Source of the DNA: an uncultured Roseovarius sp.
Lineage (GTDB): Bacteria; Pseudomonadota; Alphaproteobacteria; Rhodobacterales; Rhodobacteraceae
DNA: 64,000 nt
NCBI GenBank assembly: GCA_947503145.1
Contig: CANNCP010000005.1
Span: forward strand, 124,001 to 188,000
Direction of reading: 5' to 3'
The notes under the pieces are model-generated. The model saw only the letters and a program-made list of their open reading frames with translations, did no database searches and was not told where the DNA came from. Below, piece by piece: positions 44,076 through 50,853 of the stretch. Made by a program: the position numbers and the translations under genes. Positions within the stretch are counted from its first letter, which is position 1; each line of letters begins with the position of its first letter.

Positions 44076-44699
44076 TCAGACCCTCCCCACAGGGGCAGCC
44101 ATGCTGCCCAGCAGCACGCCGTAGATGATGAAACAACTGGCCAGCGCGCGGCGCAGCCAGACGTTGAAAACAGCCCCCAGAGCCGCCCGGCCCAACCCGG
44201 CGCCGAGCCCTGTGTAACCCAGATAGCTGAGCGTGGTCAGGCTGAGGGCTGTGGGGAATATGACCCACATCTGGTCCCAGATCGGCACGTCCGGTTGCAC
44301 GAACTGGCTGAACGCCGCGAGATAGCCCGCGACACTCTTGGGGTTGATGGTAGCGATGGCGAAGGCGCGCCAGTAAACCGAACCGGCGGGGCGCTCTTCC
44401 GCCCTGATGGGCGTCCTCGCCATGATCCAGCCGCGGATGCCCAGATAGACCAGAAACGCCGCGCCGATCAGCTTGGCCACCTGAAAACCTGCGGGCGATG
44501 CAGTGAGCAGCGCGGTCACGCCCAACGCCGAGAGCGTGAGAAAGAGCGCCGCCTGTGTCAGGATCGCAGCAACCCCCGGCAAGGCGCGGCGAAACCCGAT
44601 CGTCATGCCATTGGTGATGCAATTGACCGCATTCGGCCCGGGCGTTGTTACGAATACCGCCCAGAACACCGCAAACATGATCCATGCCTCCCAGTTCAT
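44076..44699 (-). CDS. LysE/RhtB-family amino-acid exporter
   Basis: An inner-membrane exporter of 207 residues with about six helices. The N-terminal VFVTTPGPNAVNCITNGMTI carries the family TPGP motif, followed by hydrophobic segments such as FLTLSALGVTALL and LIGAAFLVYLGIRGW, and AIATINPKSVAGYLAAFSQF. It may export a by-product of the neighbouring betaine pathway, for example an excess amino acid; the substrate is not evident. Its start is 9 bp after the stop of the XRE-cupin regulator gene, so they are co-transcribed. Confidence 0.92.
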   Translation of the reverse strand: MNWEAWIMFAVFWAVFVTTPGPNAVNCITNGMTIGFRRALPGVAAILTQAALFLTLSALGVTALLTASPAGFQVAKLIGAAFLVYLGIRGWIMARTPIRAEERPAGSVYWRAFAIATINPKSVAGYLAAFSQFVQPDVPIWDQMWVIFPTALSLTTLSYLGYTGLGAGLGRAALGAVFNVWLRRALASCFIIYGVLLGSMAAPVGRV

Positions 44700-44708
44700 A
44701 CTACCCCC

Positions 44709-45335
44709 TCAGTACACCGGCGGGGCGATCACCCAGATCACCACGGCGGGAACGTCATAGGGGTTGATCCATTCGAACGGCTCGTTCTTGATGCGAAAGC
44801 TGTCACCCTGGCCGACGGTAAAGAGCCGCCCGGCGATCACCAGATCGAGCTGCCCGGAGACAACATAGCCGACCTCCTGCGTCGGCCTTTCGATGATCTC
44901 GCCGCGGCGGCTATGCGCGGCGAATGTGGAATGCACCACTTCGAAATCATCCGTGAGATCGGGCGAGAGCAATTCCTCGACCAGACCGGCCGCGTCCGAT
45001 CCGATCTGGCGGCGGGCATCCCGGCGCACCACATGCCCGGCCTCTGCGGCGGGGGCGGCAGAGTGGCCGAAAAGCAGCGACAATGACACATCGAGCGCCG
45101 CCGCGATGTGGCGCAGATCCGTGACCGACGCTTCGGACAGGTCCCGCTCGACCTGGCTGAGCCAGCCGACCGAGCGGCCCAGCCGCTCTGCCAGATCGCT
45201 GAGCGTGACGCCGCGCGCCTTGCGCAACGCCCGCAGGTCAGCGCCGAGGGTGCGCGGTTTGGAAGGATCGCTTTGATGCAAGGGGCGCTCTTTCGTGAAA
45301 TTTACACCTCGGATTTCACGGTGCCCCGATTCCAT
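44709..45335 (-). CDS. XRE-family regulator with C-terminal cupin domain
   Basis: A DNA-binding helix-turn-helix (about 30-90: LRALRKARGVTLSDLAERLG, SVGWLSQVERDLSEAS) fused to a cupin (about 130-208: GYVVSGQLDLVIAGRLFTVG, GDSFRIKNEPFEWIN). Proteins of this kind sense small molecules and usually repress or activate the adjacent metabolic genes, here lysE and the betaine cluster. The start is uncertain: the ATG at 45335 lies inside an inverted repeat, while a GTG at 45305 or a TTG at 45281 would leave both upstream dyads untranslated. The repeats at 45294-45358 are candidate autoregulatory operators. Confidence 0.88.
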   Translation of the reverse strand: MESGHREIRGVNFTKERPLHQSDPSKPRTLGADLRALRKARGVTLSDLAERLGRSVGWLSQVERDLSEASVTDLRHIAAALDVSLSLLFGHSAAPAAEAGHVVRRDARRQIGSDAAGLVEELLSPDLTDDFEVVHSTFAAHSRRGEIIERPTQEVGYVVSGQLDLVIAGRLFTVGQGDSFRIKNEPFEWINPYDVPAVVIWVIAPPVY

Positions 45336-45358
45336 GAAAAAATCAACGAGTTTTTCAT
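45294..45358. promoter_or_regulatory. two inverted repeats at the start of the XRE-cupin gene
   Basis: CGTGAAAT (45294-45301) is mirrored by ATTTCACG (45313-45320), and ATGAAAAA (45334-45341) by TTTTTCAT (45351-45358). Both dyads share a TGAAA/TTTCA core. They sit between msrC and the regulator gene or in its first codons, fitting operator sites; the second could also help to end the msrC transcript. Confidence 0.45.
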
Positions 45359-45364
45359 CACACT

Positions 45365-45826
45365 TCAGAAACCTTCATGTCTGAAGACCTGAGCAAGGAG
45401 CCTTGTCAGCCCGGCGGCGTCTACCTGTGTAAAGGCATCGGGCTGATTGCTGTCGATATCGAGCACACCAATCAACTGGCCCGCTTCATCGTGAACCGGC
45501 AGCACGATTTCGGACAAGGTGCTGCTGGCGCAGGCGATATGCCCGTCGAAAGCATTCACGTCACCAACCAACTGCACCCGTCCGGTGCGCGCCGCAGCGC
45601 CGCAAACCCCGCGCGAAAATGGAATTTTCAGACAGCCATGCCCGCCCTGATAGGGACCGATCCTGAGCATCTCGGGGGCCGTGACGCGGTAGAACCCGGT
45701 CCAGTCGAACCGGTCATCGGCATGATGCAATTCACAAACCATCGTGGCCATCAGGGCGACCTGATCCGTCTCGCCCTCGGTCAAGGCAGCGAGGGTTCTG
45801 GAGACTTGGGCGTAATCGATGCGCAT
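45365..45826 (-). CDS. msrC: free methionine-(R)-sulfoxide reductase (GAF domain)
   Basis: A cytoplasmic single-GAF-domain enzyme of 153 residues that reduces free methionine-R-sulfoxide. The three conserved Cys of the fRMsr family are present at about 65, 75 and 99 (GHGCLKIP, RGVCGAAA, HIACASST), with WTGFYR and LRIGPYQGG ahead of them and GVLDIDSN near the end. The ATG at 45826 has GAGGAAA upstream; the open frame continues upstream into a hairpin region and is not coding. It is downstream of the thiolase and 29 bp upstream of the XRE-cupin gene. Confidence 0.93.
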   Translation of the reverse strand: MRIDYAQVSRTLAALTEGETDQVALMATMVCELHHADDRFDWTGFYRVTAPEMLRIGPYQGGHGCLKIPFSRGVCGAAARTGRVQLVGDVNAFDGHIACASSTLSEIVLPVHDEAGQLIGVLDIDSNQPDAFTQVDAAGLTRLLAQVFRHEGF

Positions 45827-45855
45827 CGCGGGTTTCCTCGGTTGTGGTCTGGGCC

Positions 45856-45900
45856 GGGGGCTTTGCCCCCAACGTTGAAAGTTCAGAGAACTTTCAACGT
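45856..45900 (-). terminator. two adjacent hairpins between thiolase and msrC
   Basis: GGGGGC TTT GCCCCC occupies 45856-45870, directly followed by ACGTTGAAAGTTC (45872-45884) pairing perfectly with GAACTTTCAACGT (45888-45900) across AGA. They follow the thiolase gene on the minus strand. The first type of hairpin is, from memory, common between genes of this bacterial group. Confidence 0.65.
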
Positions 45901-45959
45901 ATCCCCCAGGATATTTCTGGCAAGAAGAAGGGGCTGAAAGACATCGCGTCAATCAGCCA

Positions 45960-47156
45960 TTATCTGGATTGACGCAGCCTGCCCCAGATGCGCTCGATCG
46001 CGATGGCAGTGCCTTCGCCGCCGCCGATGCAGATGGCGGCGATGCCGCGCTTGAGGTCGCGTTTTTCCAGCGCGTTCAACAGCGTGACCATGATGCGCGC
46101 GCCACTGGCCCCGATCGGATGGCCAAGGGCGCAGGCGCCGCCATTCACGTTTATCTGGTCGCGTGCGATACCCATCTCGTGCATGAAGGCCATCGGCACC
46201 ACGGCAAACGCCTCGTTCACTTCCCAAAGGTCGACATCGCCCACGCTCCAGCCCAGACGCGTCAGCAGCTTTTGCGCGGCGGGCACCGGCGCGGTGGTGA
46301 ACCAGCCGGGCGCCTGGGCGTGGCTGGCATGGCCGAGGATGCGGGCGCGGATATTCAGGCCCTGCGCCTGTGCTGCCGTCTCGGAGGCAACGACAAGCGC
46401 CGCCGCCCCGTCGGAGATGGACGAGGCGTTGGCTGCCGTCACTGTGCCATCTTTACGAAAGGCGGGCTTCAACCGGGGGATTTTCTCGGGGCGTGCCTTG
46501 GCGGGTTGTTCATCCGTGGCCACTGTCACCTCACCCTTACGGGTTTGCAGTGTGACCGGTGCGATCTCATCCGCAAAGGCCCCGCCGGATTGTGCAGCGA
46601 GCGCATTTTCAAGGCTGCGAATGGCGTATTCATCCTGCGCCTCGCGGGTGAACTGGTATTTTTCCGCACAATCCTCGGCGAAGGTTCCCATCAGGCGGCC
46701 CTTGTCGTAAGCGTCCTCCAACCCGTCGAGGAACATGTGATCCAGCACCTGGCTGTGGCCGATCCGCGCGCCGCCCCGCATCTTGGGCAGCAGGTAGGGC
46801 GCGTTCGACATGCTCTCCATCCCGCCCGCGATCATCGTATCGGCGTGGCCAAGGGCAATCTGGTCACAGGCGATCATCGCCGCTTTCATGCCCGAGCCGC
46901 ACATCTTGTTCAGCGTTGTGGCGGGCACCTGCTCTTTAAGGCCCGCAGCAAACGCTGCCTGGCGCGCAGGGGCCTGGCCCTGTCCGGCCGGCAGAACACA
47001 CCCCATCAGCACCTCGTCCACCGACACCGCCTGTGCATCATCAAGCGCCGCGCGAATCGCCGCCCCACCCAGCTGGCTGGCCGGGACGCCGTCAAAATCC
47101 CCCTGAAATCCACCCATCGGTGTGCGGGCGGCGCCTGCGATTACCACGTTCTTCAT
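45960..47156 (-). CDS. acetyl-CoA C-acetyltransferase (thiolase)
   Basis: Condenses or cleaves acetoacetyl-CoA and acetyl-CoA; it is used in polyhydroxybutyrate synthesis or fatty/amino-acid breakdown. The nucleophilic Cys is in LNKMCGSGMKAAM (near residue 88); the second conserved block is VNGGACALGHPIGASGARIM with the catalytic His, and the final CIGGGEGTAIAIER holds the second Cys. ATG at 47156 has GAGGAG upstream and gives 398 residues, the family size; the longer open frame is not used. No phbB or phbC is adjacent, so biosynthetic versus degradative use is open. Confidence 0.95.
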   Translation of the reverse strand: MKNVVIAGAARTPMGGFQGDFDGVPASQLGGAAIRAALDDAQAVSVDEVLMGCVLPAGQGQAPARQAAFAAGLKEQVPATTLNKMCGSGMKAAMIACDQIALGHADTMIAGGMESMSNAPYLLPKMRGGARIGHSQVLDHMFLDGLEDAYDKGRLMGTFAEDCAEKYQFTREAQDEYAIRSLENALAAQSGGAFADEIAPVTLQTRKGEVTVATDEQPAKARPEKIPRLKPAFRKDGTVTAANASSISDGAAALVVASETAAQAQGLNIRARILGHASHAQAPGWFTTAPVPAAQKLLTRLGWSVGDVDLWEVNEAFAVVPMAFMHEMGIARDQINVNGGACALGHPIGASGARIMVTLLNALEKRDLKRGIAAICIGGGEGTAIAIERIWGRLRQSR

Positions 47157-47250
47157 GTCAAGGCTCCTCGTGCGTGCTGTTTCCTGCATACGGGATGGTA
47201 AGAATTACAGTCTAGCCTGCCGCGTAGTCATGCGTATGTCGGAGAGTTCC

Positions 47251-47589
47251 ATGGACCTGTCTACTGCCCGAGAGGGCAACCTTGCCATCATCACCGTCAA
47301 TGCCACGCGCATTGATGCATCAACGGCCATTCAATTCAAGGACGCAATGCGCAACGCCACAGCCGAGGCGGGCGATCATGTCATCCTCGACCTGGGGCAG
47401 GTTGCGTTCATCGATTCAAGTGGGCTGGGCGCCATCGTCGCGGCGATGAAACAGTTCGGGCCGGGGCGAAAGCTCGATCTGGCGGCTCTGACGACGAATG
47501 TGGACAAGGTATTTCGCCTGACCCGGATGGATACGGTTTTCGACATCCACGGCAGCCTCGAAACGGCCCGAAAACGCGCCGCCGGGTGA
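47251..47589 (+). CDS. anti-sigma factor antagonist (STAS domain)
   Basis: A 112-residue SpoIIAA/RsbV-like protein. The phosphorylatable Ser lies in the conserved loop VAFIDSSGLGAIVAAM (Ser 56 or 57). In partner-switching systems the unphosphorylated form binds the anti-sigma kinase and frees the sigma factor or output protein. The start at 47251 has GGAG 6 bases upstream; an ATG at 47230 is possible. The cognate kinase gene starts 44 bp downstream. No PP2C phosphatase or sigma factor gene is nearby. Confidence 0.9.
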   Translation: MDLSTAREGNLAIITVNATRIDASTAIQFKDAMRNATAEAGDHVILDLGQVAFIDSSGLGAIVAAMKQFGPGRKLDLAALTTNVDKVFRLTRMDTVFDIHGSLETARKRAAG

Positions 47590-47633
47590 GTTGCGTCATT
47601 TGCCCACAAAGCGGACATGTCGGAGGACCGACC

Positions 47634-48080
47634 GTGGCCCAAGATAACGACAACGCACCATTTATACTGGCGCTGGACAACACGGATACTGCCATTCGGC
47701 ATGGGCTGAGCCAGGTACGCTGCCACCTGATGGGCTGCGGTGTCGCCGGTGATCTGTGTGGCACGGTCGAAATCGTGCTGGCAGAAGCGCTGAACAACGT
47801 GGTGGAACACGCCTATGCGCCCGGGGTACATGACACGATCATGCTGAAGATCGTCCAGAACGGTGCGGGCATCCACTGCGAGATACAGGATTGCGGATCG
47901 CCTCTGCCCGGCCTCGCGTTGCCACAAGGCACCGCGCCGCCCCTGAGTGGACCGCATGTCGGCCTGCCCGAAAGCGGGTTCGGCTGGTACATGATCCGCT
48001 CACTGACGGATGATCTGCACTATCGGCGCATTCGTGGCGTGAACTGTCTTGGGTTTACGGTGCACCCTACCGGGGCGTGA
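47634..48080 (+). CDS. anti-sigma regulatory kinase (RsbW/SpoIIAB-like HATPase)
   Basis: A GHKL-fold ATP-binding protein of 148 residues. The N box is IVLAEALNNVVEHAYAPG and the G1 region is CEIQDCGSPLPGLALP; GFGWYMIRSLTDDLHYRR forms the second G box. It should phosphorylate the STAS protein encoded just upstream. The GTG at 47634 has GGAGG 7 bases upstream; the frame is open to an earlier GTG at 47586 that overlaps the previous stop codon, but it lacks a ribosome site. The target of the switch is unknown. Confidence 0.88.
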   Translation: MAQDNDNAPFILALDNTDTAIRHGLSQVRCHLMGCGVAGDLCGTVEIVLAEALNNVVEHAYAPGVHDTIMLKIVQNGAGIHCEIQDCGSPLPGLALPQGTAPPLSGPHVGLPESGFGWYMIRSLTDDLHYRRIRGVNCLGFTVHPTGA

Positions 48081-48447
48081 CGGTATCGGCCAACCGAACC
48101 GATTTGCCAGACATATGGTCGAAGCCACGTGGCGCACGGCAAGCAGACACAGCCTTGGTTCCCCCGCCGATGACCAACAAAAGTGCGATTGCCCCAAATT
48201 CGCCCTGATCTGATCGCATTGCGGACAGAGTGCGAAGCCATACCTGTCCTTGTAGCTGCATATAGCTTCCCTCGGCGCCGCGTTTAACAGCCCCCACCCA
48301 GTGCGCGGCGTCGAGGTCTACCCCCCCCAAAAAAATCGCCGCAGTTTCCCCGTACTTGCCACCAACGGCATCTGCGCCACCTCCCTTCCGCTGGCCACAA
48401 GGATGGCTGCGACCTGAGGTATTGATCGGGGGTATTGATCGGGACAT
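48067..48447 (-). CDS. doubtful open frame in the gap after the anti-sigma kinase gene
   Basis: A 126-codon frame covers most of the otherwise empty gap 48081-48522 and overlaps the kinase gene tail by 14 bases. It has segments that look protein-like (AIFLGGVDLDAAHWVGAVKR) but no recognised domain, a Gly/Arg-rich start and no good ribosome site. It may be spurious, or the remnant of a gene. Confidence 0.2.
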   Translation of the reverse strand: MSRSIPPINTSGRSHPCGQRKGGGADAVGGKYGETAAIFLGGVDLDAAHWVGAVKRGAEGSYMQLQGQVWLRTLSAMRSDQGEFGAIALLLVIGGGTKAVSACRAPRGFDHMSGKSVRLADTVTPR

Positions 48448-48522
48448 CCGACAGCGCGCCGGGCGTCTGCGACACGCCGGATTGCATGGGATTGGATGCG
48501 GGGGACGACCCCTGCCGCTGCC
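48081..48522. other. 442-bp gap between convergent anti-sigma kinase and hspQ genes
   Basis: Apart from the doubtful minus-strand frame at 48067-48447 I see nothing defined. A run of eight C and then six A stands at 48321-48334, and GGTATTGATCGG is tandemly repeated (about 48417-48440). Confidence 0.4.
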
Positions 48523-48849
48523 TCAGTTCAGCTGGAAATGCAGCGGATACAGGCCGTCCTCGAACGGACCAAAGAGATCGGGGATATCAGGATGCTCCAC
48601 CGGCTGTCCGGAGTAATCCGCCACCAGGTTCTGCTCGCTCACATAGGCGACATAGTAGCTCTGATCGTTCTCGGCCAGCAGATGGTAAAACGGCTGTTCC
48701 TTGACTGGGCGGCTTTCCTCGGGGATCGACGAGTACCATTCATCGGTATTGGCAAACTCCGGGTCCACGTCAAAGACAACACCACGAAATGGATGCTTCT
48801 TGTGTCGGACAACCTGGCCGAGATGATATTTTGCGCGTGTTTTCAGCAT
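48523..48849 (-). CDS. hspQ: heat shock protein HspQ / hemimethylated-DNA-binding domain (YccV-like)
   Basis: A 108-residue protein of the HspQ family, which in enterobacteria modulates Lon protease specificity and was first described as binding hemimethylated oriC. Family features are AKYHLGQVVRHKKHPFRGVV, VDPEFANTDEWYSSIP, QPFYHLLAEND and YVAYVSEQNLVAD. The ATG at 48849 matches the family N-terminus; the open frame upstream is not native. It is convergent with the anti-sigma kinase gene. A 116-bp repeat lies about 220 bp upstream. Confidence 0.93.
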   Translation of the reverse strand: MLKTRAKYHLGQVVRHKKHPFRGVVFDVDPEFANTDEWYSSIPEESRPVKEQPFYHLLAENDQSYYVAYVSEQNLVADYSGQPVEHPDIPDLFGPFEDGLYPLHFQLN

Positions 48850-49301
48850 AACGTTGCAGCCCCTACTCCGTAATCTTAGCTGTTTCAAGAAGAGTTTGTC
48901 CAACCTAGATGCGCGATACGGCAGGAAACAGTCTGTGAACCTCATCTTGACAGCGTGGCAGGTCACCGCGCCGGTATTCATGATCGCAGGCGCGGTATAT
49001 TTGCGGGCCCGGCCATACGAAGGGCGTGTTTTGCGTTACAGGCCAGGCAATACTGATGGCCTGCCACTAAAGCGTTCCGCCTTAAACCTGAGGCACTCAG
49101 TTAAGGTGGAATGCGTGCAACGATCATATGTATCGCTGCGTTCCGCGAAAAGCTGTGAGTCAGGTTTTTCGCGGAACGCTTTAGCGCAATTGGGGAGACC
49201 AGCAGCGATGGCCGGGCCTGCTGCGCCCCATGTTGAAAAATCATGATTTCCCATTCCGCCCGGTTCCGCTACAATGAAGAAAAAAGAAGAGCGAGAGGCA
49301 A
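48850..49301. other. 452-bp gap between divergent hspQ and transglycosylase-like genes
   Basis: Contains the second full copy of the 116-bp repeat (49068-49183), an AT-richer part near hspQ (48850-48960) where its promoter should lie, and GAAGAAAAAAGAAGAGCGAG before the gene at 49302. No gene is supported. Confidence 0.5.
49068..49183 (+). repeat. 116-bp MITE-like element, copy 2
   Basis: Same length, TA ends and terminal repeats as copy 1. It differs from copy 3 by a single base (GTGAGTCAG here, GTGATTCAG there), so these two are recent relatives. The first stem is TTCCGCCTTAA with TTAAGGTGGAA (one G-T wobble); the second, GCGTTCCGCGAAAA with TTTTCGCGGAACGC, is perfect. Confidence 0.88.
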
Positions 49302-49907
49302 ATGAGCAGACAGCTTCGCGCAGCGCTATTGATACTCCTCGTCGCGGCCTGTGGTCGTGGCGGCGGCTACGGGTCGTCCCCGAACACGTTGGACGACGCC
49401 TGCGAGATCTTGCGCGAGCGCCCGAACTATACCCGCGCATTCCGCGCAACCGAACGCCGCTGGGGCGTGCCAATGCACGTTCAGATGGCAACGATCTATC
49501 AAGAGAGCAAGTTCGTCAGCGACGCGCGCACGCCCTTCCGCTATACGCTGGGCGTCATTCCGATGGGACGGCAAAGCTCGGCCTTTGGCTACAGTCAGGC
49601 GCTGGATGGGACCTGGGACGAATACGTGCAGGCCAATCGCAAACATTCGGCGCGACGGGACAATATCAACGACGCCACCGATTTCATGGGCTGGTACATG
49701 GCCGAGAGCCGCGACCGGCTGGGCATTCCGCTACACGATGCGCGGCGTCAGTATCTGGCCTATCATGAGGGCCGCACAGGCTATGCCCGCGGCAGTTACA
49801 ACAACAAGGCCTGGCTGGTGCGTGTCGCACAAACGGTCGAGAGTCGCGCAGCGAACTATCAGCAACAGCTGCGCCGCTGCGGCAGCGGGCGGCGTGGCCT
49901 GTTCTGA
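49302..49907 (+). CDS. lytic-transglycosylase-like lipoprotein
   Basis: An exported protein of 201 residues whose signal ends in a lipobox (LLILLVAAC, Cys near residue 17). The SLT-type fold is suggested by VPMHVQMATIYQESKF, where the Glu of YQESKF would be catalytic, by SSAFGYSQALDGTWDEYV, and by YLAYHEGRTGYARGSY, which replaces the usual AYNAG motif. It would cleave peptidoglycan from the outer membrane. The start has GAGCGAGAGGCAA upstream. It stands alone, convergent with lolA. Confidence 0.87.
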   Translation: MSRQLRAALLILLVAACGRGGGYGSSPNTLDDACEILRERPNYTRAFRATERRWGVPMHVQMATIYQESKFVSDARTPFRYTLGVIPMGRQSSAFGYSQALDGTWDEYVQANRKHSARRDNINDATDFMGWYMAESRDRLGIPLHDARRQYLAYHEGRTGYARGSYNNKAWLVRVAQTVESRAANYQQQLRRCGSGRRGLF

Positions 49908-50050
49908 GGCAAGAGTTTCGAGATAAGGCTTGGACCACGAGTCTGTCTCGAAACGCCCGCAATCAAAATGTATGCCGAGTATTTCGGATTCAAGTAATGT
50001 CTCAACTTGAACCCGAAACGCTTCAACCCCGCAAAGGTGATCGCGGCGGC

Positions 50051-50659
50051 CTACCGATCGTTCGGCTTCACCGTGTTCAGCCCGGGGATGACAAAGCTTT
50101 CGTTCTTGAGGCGCATGCCTTGCGTCAGATCGCCCAGAACCACCGTCGTCCGGCTGCCGGCGTTGTCGTTGATCACCCATTGGCGCAACTCGACCGGGCT
50201 GCCGGTAAACACCAGCTCGATATTACCATATTCGGGGTGTGCGGGGTCTTGTGCGCGCACAGTCGTCGTGGTGCCGTCGCTGGTATGTCCTGTCACCATG
50301 CGGGCGCGGGTCAGATCAACATTGCGCGCCAGGATGATCGACAGGGGTGTGCGGTGCAGCGGATAGGCCTGCGTCCTCTGGTTCGATTTCGGATCGACAA
50401 TCCCCACTGTATCGCCATTCGCCACCACCAGCGTCTGGTCGGGCGGATCGTATTCGAACCGGACGCGGCCGGGACGCTTGATCAAGATGCGCCCGGTGCT
50501 GATCGTTCCGTCATCGTTGATCTGGGTAAACGCGCCGGTCGCGGTCTTGAGCGCGTTGAGATAGGACGACAGTTCACCCAGTGACAGCCTTTCCGCCGCA
50601 GCGGGCAATGCCATAGCCACGGTAAACGCGCCAACGAGAAGCGATTGAGCCAGTTTCAT
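50051..50659 (-). CDS. lolA: outer-membrane lipoprotein carrier protein LolA
   Basis: Periplasmic chaperone that carries lipoproteins from LolCDE to the outer membrane. It has a cleavable signal (LLVGAFTVAMALPAAA) and a LolA fold of 202 residues: SSYLNALKTATGAFTQINDD, RPGRVRFEYDPPDQTLVVAN and the late ITLVF-like strand IELVFTGSPVELRQWVIND. It lies 194 bp downstream of ftsK on the same strand, the arrangement usual in Rhodobacterales, and several lipoproteins in this window would depend on it. Confidence 0.92.
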   Translation of the reverse strand: MKLAQSLLVGAFTVAMALPAAAERLSLGELSSYLNALKTATGAFTQINDDGTISTGRILIKRPGRVRFEYDPPDQTLVVANGDTVGIVDPKSNQRTQAYPLHRTPLSIILARNVDLTRARMVTGHTSDGTTTTVRAQDPAHPEYGNIELVFTGSPVELRQWVINDNAGSRTTVVLGDLTQGMRLKNESFVIPGLNTVKPNDR

Positions 50660-50788
50660 AGTGTAACCTGTCCTTACGTGCCTGTTGCCCCCAACAAATA
50701 GGGTCGAGGCACGTGTTATGCGATATCAAAGCGTGTTTTTCGCAAAACCACCGCAATAAAGGCTGAGGTCCGCCAATACATCAGGGCA

Positions 50789-50809
50789 GGCCGCAAGGCG
50801 CCTGCGGCC
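50789..50809 (-). terminator. hairpin after ftsK
   Basis: GGCCGCA (50789-50795) pairs with TGCGGCC (50803-50809). A second stem, GGCTG/CAGCC with inner complementarity, lies nearer the gene at about 50822-50843. Neither has a T tract, so partial read-through into lolA is possible. Confidence 0.45.
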
Positions 50810-50853
50810 CGATTAAATAGAGGCTGACAGCACGCTGCCAGCCCCCATCCTGC

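Noticed and set aside
48321..48334. Run of C followed by run of A as a phase-variable tract
   Set aside because: It lies in a gap without a supported gene, so no reading frame could be switched.
49036..49491. Minus-strand open frame running through repeat copy 2
   Set aside because: It merely crosses the repeat and the antisense of the lipoprotein gene; no start signal or protein-like composition.
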